From positions 1 to 5,971 of the forward strand of contig JBGCGA010000089.1 of NCBI GenBank assembly GCA_045110285.1: 5,971 nt of DNA. Reading direction: 5' to 3'. The position numbers and the translations under genes are program-made. The notes under the pieces were generated by a model, which ran no database searches, was not told the DNA's origin, and saw only the letters and a program-made list of their open reading frames with translations. Positions 1 through 5,971 of the stretch are shown here, one piece after another (positions within the stretch are counted from its first letter, which is position 1; each line of letters starts with the position of its first letter). This DNA comes from Putridiphycobacter sp045110285. Its GTDB lineage: Bacteria > Bacteroidota > Bacteroidia > Flavobacteriales_D > Crocinitomicaceae.

Positions 1-1
1 T

Positions 2-1558
2 TCTGCAGCTATTATTTTAGGGGCGGTTTCACAGCATTACGACGAAACTTTTGCAAATATCATTTTAGGAGATGGTTATGTAAATGCTACTGAAGATAGA
101 ATAGCGGAGGGTGACCCTATGGGGATATATGGCGAAAGTTCCGAAACGAGCATGTTATTTCGGATCACAATTAATAATATTCAAGTCTCGTTTTATGCTT
201 TTGTACTTGGTATCTTTTTCAGCTTTGGTAGTTATATCATTTTACTCAGTAATGGTATTATGCTTGGCGCTTTTCAATGGTGGTTTTATGGCAAAGGAAT
301 TCTGTTAACCTCGTTTCTAGCCATATGGATTCACGGTGCATTTGAAATCTCAGCCATAGTTATTGCAGCTGCTGCAGGAATTACCCTCGGAAATGGTTTA
401 TTATTCCCTAAATCGCACAGCCGTTTACAGTCACTTATTTTTTCGGCGAAACAAGGCTTTATTATTTTAATGAGTTTGGTTCCTGTTTTCATAATAGCTG
501 GCACACTGGAGAGCTTTGTAACCAGATATTATCAGTCAATGCCAATATTTCTCAACTACCTAATTATATTCGGATCATTTGCCGCAGTAATTATTTACTA
601 CGGTATTATTCCTTTTCGGATCGCTCGGTTAAAACCTGACAAAGCAGCGTTAAAAGAGATGCCGCGTCATATTCCGCAAAGAGATATAAAACCAGAAAAA
701 ATTAGAACAACGGGCGAAATTTTTTCAGATGCTGTGTACTCTTTTATTATTCACATCAAAACCTATTCAACACTTACTTTTAAACTAATTCTACCGATAG
801 CTTTTACCCTTTTAGCAGTAGTTGCTTACTTTCAGACTATTGATCTTAGATACGAAAATGATTGGAATATTAATTTAGATATAGTTTTTGGAGCTACTGG
901 CCAGTTTAGAGTGTATAAATTTTTTGGATGGACTTTTATTCTTTCTATTACAATTTCTATAGCTCTATATGCAGTTCAAAATACAGCTAAATTTAATATG
1001 CAAGAGTATTTGAAAGCCTCATACAGATCCATTTTATGGTTACTATTGTTTGCATCACTAATCATGATTGGATATGTTTTTCTCCCATGGTTTCCTTTTA
1101 TTCTCCTCATTCTTTTTGCGGGTTTCTTTATTCAATTTGTGCCTATCATAATTGTTCATGAAAAAGTAAACCTCTTCATTGCTATCCAGCGGTCATTCGC
1201 GCTTATTAAATTAGGTTACGGGCAAGCAATTGCAAATTCACTTGCTATGACAGCCATTACAATAGTGTTTTTCTTTATTTTAAATAACCCTATGGGCTTA
1301 GGGATTTTAATGCTAATTGATAGATTTATTGCTGATGTATTAGTTGGAAATACAACCCATGCATACTTAATCATTAATCTATTTAATATAGCAGCTTATA
1401 TTGTATTTATTGCTTTCGCAGTTCAATTATTTTATGTTAATGGCTATTACTTCTACCATTCACAACTTGAAAAAGGAGCCGCTAAAGATTTAAAAGAAAA
1501 AATAAATACAGTAGGAAAAAGAAGCAAAGTTTTTGAAACAGCCATTGATTTTGAATAA
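2..1558 (+). CDS. SpoIIM/DUF95-family membrane protein fused to a second polytopic membrane domain (5' partial)
   Basis: The frame is already open at the left edge, so the N-terminus is missing; 518 residues remain. The ATG at 119 is internal, because the codons before it (reading SAAIILGAVSQHYDETFAN) continue the family's typical sequence. Residues 1-203 are the C-terminal part of a SpoIIM/DUF95 domain: several hydrophobic helices and the signature around IWIHGAFEISAI, with His111, Gly112 and Glu115, followed by a small-residue helix ending in GITLGNG. After a basic linker (204-236), residues 237-479 form a second domain with about six hydrophobic segments and the sequence AIQRSFALIKLGYG. 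That sequence resembles glycerophosphodiester-phosphodiesterase-type membrane domains (GPDPase_memb/DUF975-like). A charged tail follows. SpoIIM proteins of Bacteroidota are, as I recall, about 330 residues long with the second part as a separate gene, so this looks like a fusion. SpoIIM homologues are widespread in non-sporulating bacteria, so sporulation is not implied. The function is unknown; a membrane scaffold for the downstream MoxR system is inferred. Domain 1 is confident, the family of domain 2 less so. Confidence 0.88.
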   Translation, partial: SAAIILGAVSQHYDETFANIILGDGYVNATEDRIAEGDPMGIYGESSETSMLFRITINNIQVSFYAFVLGIFFSFGSYIILLSNGIMLGAFQWWFYGKGILLTSFLAIWIHGAFEISAIVIAAAAGITLGNGLLFPKSHSRLQSLIFSAKQGFIILMSLVPVFIIAGTLESFVTRYYQSMPIFLNYLIIFGSFAAVIIYYGIIPFRIARLKPDKAALKEMPRHIPQRDIKPEKIRTTGEIFSDAVYSFIIHIKTYSTLTFKLILPIAFTLLAVVAYFQTIDLRYENDWNINLDIVFGATGQFRVYKFFGWTFILSITISIALYAVQNTAKFNMQEYLKASYRSILWLLLFASLIMIGYVFLPWFPFILLILFAGFFIQFVPIIIVHEKVNLFIAIQRSFALIKLGYGQAIANSLAMTAITIVFFFILNNPMGLGILMLIDRFIADVLVGNTTHAYLIINLFNIAAYIVFIAFAVQLFYVNGYYFYHSQLEKGAAKDLKEKINTVGKRSKVFETAIDFE

Positions 1559-2351
1559 AATTATAGCCATACTTTTTACATTTTTGCCTGCAATTTTGAT
1601 TGCCCAAACTATCTATAATCACGATTTAGATGAAAATAAACTCGGAGAATTAAAAGAAAATATCAGACATTTATCAAAAGAACCAGAGCGTTGGACTTAT
1701 GATTCCGATCGGGAATACAGAGAGGCTGTTTCTAAATTTGAAAGAGGAAACAGAACAGGAAGCGATACAGGTATTGATAAAGCCGGTACTGGAGGTTCGG
1801 ATGATAGGGCGACGGGCTATGAATCGCCTGAAGCTGAAAAAGAATGGGATTCAGATTCTTCAAACTCGAATTTTGAAATGCCCAAATTAACTTTAGGTCC
1901 AGCAGGAAAAATTATACTGTACATTCTTTTGGGATTAATTTTGGCTGTATTGATTTACTTTTTATTTATAAGCTCTAGTTTTAAAGCAAACGGCGCTAAA
2001 TATGTTCCGCTTGACCTTGATGAAACCGCACCATCCGATATTCCAAAAACAGAACTAGAGCGTTTACTAGATGAAGCAATTCAAGCAAAAGATTATAGAA
2101 AAGCAGTTAGGGTTTACTATCTATTTATTCTGAAAGATCTTTCAGAAAAAAAATGGATACAATGGGAAAAACAAAAAACCAATATGCACTACCTACTCGA
2201 GATGCAAAGTAAAACAGAGGCGCCAGCTTTTGAAAAAGTACTCACTTACTTTGAATTTATTTGGTACGGTAAACGAGAGATCACAGAATCTCAATTTTCA
2301 AGCATCCAACCTAGTTTTTTACAGTTATTAAAAACACTTAATATCAAATAG
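1533..2351 (+). CDS. DUF4129 domain-containing membrane protein
   Basis: This 272-residue protein has a signal-peptide-like N-terminus (residues 1-24, ending LIAQ; cleavage before the Gln would be typical of Bacteroidota). An extracytoplasmic segment follows, rich in Gly, Ser, Asp and Glu between about 70 and 115 and probably disordered. One transmembrane helix spans about 125-147. The C-terminal DUF4129 domain (about 175-265) should be cytoplasmic. Its signature is visible: Arg193 with Tyr195-Tyr196, then WIQWEKQKTN (208-217), then a hydrophobic helix ending in Tyr245-Gly246. The frame has a stop at 1512-1514 and no ATG before the signal peptide. Initiation must therefore be at TTG 1533, or at TTG 1545 or 1551. 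TTG 1533 is the longest choice; 1551 would still give a good signal peptide (MNKIIAILF). The start overlaps the upstream gene by 8 to 26 bases, which suggests translational coupling. DUF4129 has no established biochemical activity. In MoxR clusters it usually accompanies DUF4350, as here. Family assignment is firm; the exact start is not. Confidence 0.88.
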   Translation: MKQPLILNKIIAILFTFLPAILIAQTIYNHDLDENKLGELKENIRHLSKEPERWTYDSDREYREAVSKFERGNRTGSDTGIDKAGTGGSDDRATGYESPEAEKEWDSDSSNSNFEMPKLTLGPAGKIILYILLGLILAVLIYFLFISSSFKANGAKYVPLDLDETAPSDIPKTELERLLDEAIQAKDYRKAVRVYYLFILKDLSEKKWIQWEKQKTNMHYLLEMQSKTEAPAFEKVLTYFEFIWYGKREITESQFSSIQPSFLQLLKTLNIK

Positions 2352-2374
2352 CTCTGGGGAAAAATAGTAAAATA

Positions 2375-3622
2375 TTGATCATTATTCTCGCCACTATTGT
2401 TTTTGGAGCGATTATCTACTTTTTTATAGGTTCTGACAATAAGTTTGAAACAGAAAGTTGGGAGGAGTCCTATTCTCCAAAAGATAAAGGACCTTATGGT
2501 ACATATGTTTTTAAGGAACTACTAGACACAAATGGTATTTTTGAAACCTTTATTCATATTGACGGACAAATTGAAAATCAACTAATTGATAATGAAGATG
2601 AAAATGATATCTACTTTTTTATAGGAGATGTTAATTATATGTCAGAAAACTCATTTGATAAACTACTTGACTTTGTGAGCAAAGGCAATACTGCCTTTAT
2701 TTCAGCGCGTCAAATGCCCGACTATTTGCTTGATTATTTCTTTTTAGATTTAAATGATGTTTATGACTATGAGCGAGATTCAGTCCAAAAATATGCACTA
2801 TTATCAGATCCTTTTTATAGTAAGGAATATAGTTTTACGTTTATTAAAAATAACAAGGCCACCTATAGGGATTGGGCTTATTTTTCTGATGACAATATTA
2901 TTCATCAAAATACGGCACCGATCACCATTGGAACCAATGCGGATGGTCAGATAAACTTTGTTGAAATTGCTTACGGAGGTGGTACTTTTTTCTTCCACAC
3001 CAATCCATACCAATTCACAAATATTTCTTTTTTTAGGTTTGATGGTTTTAATTATGCCGAAGACCTCATTCATCATTTACCCTATGGTAAAATTCAATGG
3101 GACATCTACAATCTTGGTTATCATTACGTCTCAGGCGATTCAGATTCTGGTGATAGTAATCAGTCAACCGGTAATGAACGCAGTATATTTCAATTCATTT
3201 TTCAGCACCCACCTCTCATATGGGCATTTGCAATTCTCTGCATTGCAGCATTACTATTTGCTATTTTTCAAGGTAAACGCAGACAAAATATAGTTTCGGC
3301 AATTGAACTTAAAGAAAACTCATCCTTGAGTTATATTGAAACAGTGAGCTCACTTTACTTACAAGAACGAAAACACAATAAACTGGTACGTTTACAAAAA
3401 CGTTGTTTCATTGATTTTATTGGCAATCACTACTACATTCGGAGCCAAATAATAGATGATAAGTACATTAATAGTGTTAGTGTAAAATCAGGAATTGAGT
3501 CAGAAAAAATTACAGCTATTTTTAGCGAACTAGAAACATTAGCCAATCAAACAGAAGTAACAGATATGGAATTGATTGGCATTCAGCAAAAAATTGAACA
3601 CTTTTATAAAACATGTAAATGA
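2375..3622 (+). CDS. DUF4350 domain-containing membrane protein
   Basis: This is a 415-residue protein when started at TTG 2375. A hydrophobic N-terminal anchor (residues 1-19) leads into an extracytoplasmic DUF4350 domain (about 28-250). Typical elements are DKGPYGTYVFKELL (37-50), a beta-strand IYFFIGDV (79-86), the strand-turn GGGTFFFHTNPYQFTN (201-216), and YAEDLIHHLP followed by QWDIYN (227-246). A Ser/Asp/Gly-rich spacer (253-265) precedes a second helix (about 281-299). A basic stop-transfer sequence and a cytoplasmic helical tail of about 110 residues follow. DUF4350 domains are related to the GldG-like/GATase-like fold and have no proven catalysis. The frame has a stop at 2339-2341 and no ATG before the anchor. 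TTG 2375 is the only standard start. CTG 2354 would add GKNSK, giving a basic N-terminus like that of related proteins as I recall them, and would leave only 2 bases after the DUF4129 stop. The end overlaps the MoxR start by four bases (ATGA). Family confident; start uncertain. Confidence 0.86.
   Translation: MIIILATIVFGAIIYFFIGSDNKFETESWEESYSPKDKGPYGTYVFKELLDTNGIFETFIHIDGQIENQLIDNEDENDIYFFIGDVNYMSENSFDKLLDFVSKGNTAFISARQMPDYLLDYFFLDLNDVYDYERDSVQKYALLSDPFYSKEYSFTFIKNNKATYRDWAYFSDDNIIHQNTAPITIGTNADGQINFVEIAYGGGTFFFHTNPYQFTNISFFRFDGFNYAEDLIHHLPYGKIQWDIYNLGYHYVSGDSDSGDSNQSTGNERSIFQFIFQHPPLIWAFAILCIAALLFAIFQGKRRQNIVSAIELKENSSLSYIETVSSLYLQERKHNKLVRLQKRCFIDFIGNHYYIRSQIIDDKYINSVSVKSGIESEKITAIFSELETLANQTEVTDMELIGIQQKIEHFYKTCK
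2413..2430 (+). repeat. 18-base exact direct repeat, copy 1
   Basis: The 18 bases TATCTACTTTTTTATAGG occur here and again at 2608-2625, exactly 195 bases (65 codons) apart and in the same reading frame of the DUF4350 gene. This copy encodes IYFFIG at the end of the N-terminal membrane anchor (residues 14-19). It may be coincidence in AT-rich coding DNA, since both places need hydrophobic and aromatic residues. Confidence 0.6.
2608..2625 (+). repeat. 18-base exact direct repeat, copy 2
   Basis: This is the second copy of the 18-base repeat at 2413-2430. It encodes IYFFIG at residues 79-84 of the DUF4350 protein, in a predicted beta-strand of the soluble domain. The two copies sit in structurally different places, so domain duplication does not explain them; the flanking sequence is unrelated. 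Confidence 0.6.
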
Positions 3623-4689
3623 TGATAGATAACAATGAATTAAACGACCTTCCAGAAAGAGACAAAACGCCGTCTACTAGTGACATTAACATGCCAAAGA
3701 TTCCAAGCACTGATTCTGGAGATATTTTGGGCAGTCGATTAAATTTAACCCTAGTTAACGAGAAAGTAAAAGCAGCAAAAGCTCAAATGTGTCAATTTAT
3801 TATTGGACAGCATGAACTTGTTGACTTATTATTGATTAGTTTGTTTTCAAGAGGGCACGTGCTACTTGAAGGGGTACCGGGAACTGCTAAAACCCTTACG
3901 ACAAAAGTGCTGTCTAAAACCTTAAGTGTCGACTTTTCTAGAATACAGTTTACACCTGATTTAATGCCATCTGATGTCATTGGAACCTCAATATTTAACA
4001 TGCAAAAGTCGACTTTTGAGTTTAAAAAAGGGCCCATTTTTTCGAACATAGTGCTTATAGATGAAATAAATAGAGCCCCTGCCAAAACACAAGCTGCACT
4101 TTTTGAAGTCATGGAAGAGCGTCAGATTTCGTATGATGGTGAAGTATACAAAATGGAATTTCCATTTTTGGTACTAGCCACACAAAATCCAGTAGAACAA
4201 GAAGGGACTTATAATTTACCGGAAGCTCAGCTAGATAGATTTCTATTTAAGATAAAAATTGATTACCCAAAACAAACGGAAGAGCTTGAAATATTAAAAC
4301 GGTACAAGAATAGAAATGACGGTGCAAAAATTGAGGATATTTCACCTATTTTTAACGTGGCAAACTTAAAAGAAATACAAAGTGTTGTTGAACAGATTAA
4401 AGTTGAAGACCAAATATTAAACTACATCACTCTAATTACTGAAAAAACGAGGAACCACGCCAAAGTTTATTTAGGAGGTTCTCCACGAGCATCATTGTCT
4501 CTAATGAGAGGTTCTAAAGCTTTTGCTGCTATTAGAGGCCGTGATTTTGTCATCCCTGACGATATTCAATATGTATGCAAACATGTGCTTAATCATAGAA
4601 TGATTTTAACACCCGAAGCGGAAATGGAAGGACTGTCGACCGAAGATGTTATTTCAGAAATATTACAAGGTGTTGAAGTCCCACGATAA
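3619..4689 (+). CDS. MoxR-family AAA+ ATPase
   Basis: This is a 356-residue cytosolic ATPase with all the AAA+ motifs of the MoxR family. Walker A is GVPGTAKT (85-92, Lys91). Walker B is VLIDEINR (Asp148-Glu149). Sensor 1 is Asn190 in ATQNP. The arginine finger is Arg207 in QLDRF. Sensor 2 is Arg290 in GGSPRASL, in the C-terminal lid. These motifs support ATP binding and hydrolysis and hexamer formation. MoxR proteins act as chaperone-like remodellers, usually with a vWA-domain partner; the adjacent DUF58 gene is the obvious one. The ATPase core begins near residue 40. The first roughly 37 residues are a polar Asn/Asp/Ser/Thr/Pro-rich extension that is probably disordered. The start ATG 3619 overlaps the DUF4350 stop as ATGA, and the second codon is also ATG (3622). 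The stop is followed immediately by the DUF58 ATG. No catalytic residue is missing. The name moxR is often applied to such genes, but the orthologous function (methanol dehydrogenase activation) is not implied here. Confidence 0.96.
   Translation: MMIDNNELNDLPERDKTPSTSDINMPKIPSTDSGDILGSRLNLTLVNEKVKAAKAQMCQFIIGQHELVDLLLISLFSRGHVLLEGVPGTAKTLTTKVLSKTLSVDFSRIQFTPDLMPSDVIGTSIFNMQKSTFEFKKGPIFSNIVLIDEINRAPAKTQAALFEVMEERQISYDGEVYKMEFPFLVLATQNPVEQEGTYNLPEAQLDRFLFKIKIDYPKQTEELEILKRYKNRNDGAKIEDISPIFNVANLKEIQSVVEQIKVEDQILNYITLITEKTRNHAKVYLGGSPRASLSLMRGSKAFAAIRGRDFVIPDDIQYVCKHVLNHRMILTPEAEMEGLSTEDVISEILQGVEVPR
4003..4018. repeat. 16-base perfect palindrome inside the MoxR gene
   Basis: CAAAAGTCGACTTTTG is its own reverse complement over all 16 bases and has no spacer. 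It lies within the MoxR coding sequence, over codons for QKSTF between the Walker A and Walker B motifs. It could bind a dimeric protein or be chance; there is no nearby promoter to regulate and no poly-T tract beyond the palindrome's own arm, so it is not read as a terminator. Confidence 0.5.
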
Positions 4690-5971
4690 ATGAAATTGAC
4701 TCGGGAACTATATCTGACTAACCGATTTTTTGTTAGTTTATTATTGATTGCATTTGTGTTTATGGCTGCATTTATATGGCCTATTTTAATGGTAATTGCG
4801 CAAGGTAGTTTAGTATTATTTATCGCCATAGTCATTCTAGAAATTGTCATTCTATTTTCTCCTAAAAAACCCATTATCGCAAGCCGTCGAGTGCCAAATC
4901 CCATTTCCCTAGGGGATAATAATCCAGTAAAAATAAAAGTTAAAAGCTTTTACCAGTTTGATGTTAATGTTCAAGCATATGATAATGCGCCAGTGCAATT
5001 ACAGCTTCGGGATTTGCACTACGATTTCAATTTATCTCCAGAATCGTCCTATGAAGCAACATATCAAATTAAGCCAAACGAAAGGGGTCAATACTTTTTT
5101 GATGATTTGTTTTTATATGTATCTGCTTTTGTACAGCTCGTGCAACGTAAATTAACAATAGAACACAAACAAGAAATTGCAGCTTATCCATCAATTTTAC
5201 AAATGAAAAAAATTGATTTAAAAGTATTTTCAAAAACAGCATCAGTAGGAATTAAAAAAATTAGACGCTTGGGTCATAATAATGAATTTGAGCAAATAAA
5301 AAACTATATACAAGGAGATGATTTACGGACAGTAAACTGGAAAGCAACCAGTAGACGAAACGAATTAATGGTTAATCAATATCAAGACGAGCGCTCACAA
5401 CACATCTATTCAATTATTGATAAAAGTAGATCAATGCGAATGCCATTTAATGAATTATCCTTGCTCGACTATGCTATAAATTCAACACTTGCTTTTTCTA
5501 ATGTTGCTATGAAAAAAGGGGATAAAGTTGGAGTTCACACTTTTTCTAATAAATTGGGTCATTTTATAAAAGCTGGAAGAAGCGCATTACAGTTGCGTAA
5601 AATCATGGATATCCTATATCAGCAGCAAACCCATTTTTTAGAAGCAGATTATAATTTGTTATATAGCAGTATTAGAAATAAAATTGCAGGGAGAAGTTTA
5701 TTGATGTTATACACAAATATTGAAACTGAATATGCTTTAAAACGAATCCTACCAACATTAAAACGTATTAATCACAATCATTTGTTGGTAGTGATATTTT
5801 TTGAAAATTCTGAAATTGAATTACTTATTAAAGAAACACCAAAACATGTTGGTGATATTTATCGAAAAACGTTTGCACAAAAGTATCAAATGGATAAAAA
5901 AAGGATTGCCTTTGAGCTTAAGCGAAATGGCATTCAAACCATTTTAACAAGCCCAAGTAAACTATCGGTAG
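4690..5971 (+). CDS. DUF58 domain-containing (vWA-like) membrane protein (3' partial)
   Basis: The frame opens with ATG directly after the MoxR stop codon and runs to the right edge without a stop, giving 427 codons. Related proteins end soon after a similar stretch (GIQTILTSPSKLSV), so probably only about 15-20 residues are missing. Two hydrophobic helices (about 13-31 and 36-60) anchor the protein. A beta-rich region follows (about 65-170). The DUF58 signature then appears: EFEQIKNYIQGDDLRTVNWKATSR (199-222), with Arg213, Asn216, Trp217 and Lys218. A vWA-like fold starts at IIDKSRSM, where Asp244, Ser246 and Ser248 form the DxSxS first metal-site motif. DKVGVHTFSN (from Asp278) is the next typical element. 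At the usual third motif, where many DUF58 proteins have Ser/Thr-Asp, this one reads LYTNIE (Thr342-Asn343), so metal binding may be altered. The protein is the likely membrane-bound partner of the MoxR ATPase, a pairing seen in many bacteria. The substrate is unknown. Confidence 0.94.
   Translation, partial: MKLTRELYLTNRFFVSLLLIAFVFMAAFIWPILMVIAQGSLVLFIAIVILEIVILFSPKKPIIASRRVPNPISLGDNNPVKIKVKSFYQFDVNVQAYDNAPVQLQLRDLHYDFNLSPESSYEATYQIKPNERGQYFFDDLFLYVSAFVQLVQRKLTIEHKQEIAAYPSILQMKKIDLKVFSKTASVGIKKIRRLGHNNEFEQIKNYIQGDDLRTVNWKATSRRNELMVNQYQDERSQHIYSIIDKSRSMRMPFNELSLLDYAINSTLAFSNVAMKKGDKVGVHTFSNKLGHFIKAGRSALQLRKIMDILYQQQTHFLEADYNLLYSSIRNKIAGRSLLMLYTNIETEYALKRILPTLKRINHNHLLVVIFFENSEIELLIKETPKHVGDIYRKTFAQKYQMDKKRIAFELKRNGIQTILTSPSKLSV

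Noticed and set aside
111..308. A 65-codon open frame beginning just before the internal ATG of the SpoIIM gene
   Set aside because: It overlaps a clear SpoIIM domain in another frame and resembles no protein family I recognise; it is a shadow frame.
2..610. SpoIIM as a sign of endospore formation
   Set aside because: SpoIIM/DUF95 homologues are common in non-sporulating bacteria next to MoxR clusters, and no other sporulation gene is present.
119..1558. Taking ATG 119 as the true start of the first gene
   Set aside because: Codons 2-118 in the same frame have no stop and encode sequence typical of SpoIIM proteins just before this point, so the gene begins outside the window.
2804..3076. 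Open frames on the complementary strand (also 3522-3710, 3792-4112 and 4593-4904)
   Set aside because: Each lies opposite conserved, recognisable coding sequence; their translations show no domain, and they lack start-site context.
2958..3293. A 111-codon + strand frame inside the DUF4350 gene
   Set aside because: It is a shifted frame of the DUF4350 domain with no recognisable motif; the main frame carries the conserved family sequence throughout.
3619..5971. A Bat (aerotolerance) operon, which also has MoxR and DUF58 genes in Bacteroidota
   Set aside because: The upstream partners here are DUF4129 and DUF4350, not BatA/BatB/BatD-type proteins. What lies downstream of the DUF58 gene cannot be seen, so this rests on the visible side only.
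1..5971. Mobile element, prophage, CRISPR or defence island
   Set aside because: No transposase, integrase, terminal repeats, spaced repeats or phage genes are visible, and base composition and gene packing look uniform throughout.

Overview
The window is AT-rich and fully coding on the + strand. It looks like Bacteroidota, probably a flavobacterium-like or cytophaga-like lineage. The reasons are the gene set (SpoIIM/DUF95, a polytopic membrane protein, DUF4129, DUF4350, MoxR AAA+ ATPase, DUF58), a signal peptide ending in Ala-Gln, and weak or absent Shine-Dalgarno sequences. The lineage is inferred from protein character, not from a search.

Layout: five genes run head to tail with almost no intergenic DNA. 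(1) 2-1558, 5'-truncated: the SpoIIM domain, fused in frame to a second six-helix membrane domain. (2) 1533-2351: a DUF4129 protein with a signal peptide and one transmembrane helix; it overlaps gene 1 by 26 bases and has no ATG start. (3) 2375-3622: a DUF4350 protein with two membrane anchors, also without an ATG start. (4) 3619-4689: a cytosolic MoxR-family AAA+ ATPase, overlapping gene 3 by ATGA. (5) 4690-5971, 3'-truncated: a DUF58 protein with two membrane helices and a vWA-like domain, starting on the base after the MoxR stop codon. No promoter, terminator, RNA gene, mobile element or CRISPR array is visible, and no stretch above about 25 bases is non-coding. Any promoter must lie upstream of the window and the terminator downstream.

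How the genes work together: MoxR ATPases typically act with a vWA-domain partner (as in RavA-ViaA, NorQ-NorD and CbbQ-CbbO) to remodel or activate a target protein. Here the partner would be the DUF58 protein, held at the membrane. The DUF4129, DUF4350 and SpoIIM-like proteins would form the membrane and extracytoplasmic part. The same families occur together in actinobacteria (the moxR2 region of Mycobacterium tuberculosis, from memory). The target and physiological role of this set are not established, so it is best described as a conserved but functionally uncharacterised membrane-associated MoxR system.

The points most worth a second look are the SpoIIM fusion, the two consecutive genes lacking ATG starts, the apparently degenerate second and third metal-site motifs in the DUF58 protein, an exact 18-base in-frame repeat in the DUF4350 gene, and a perfect 16-base palindrome inside the MoxR gene.
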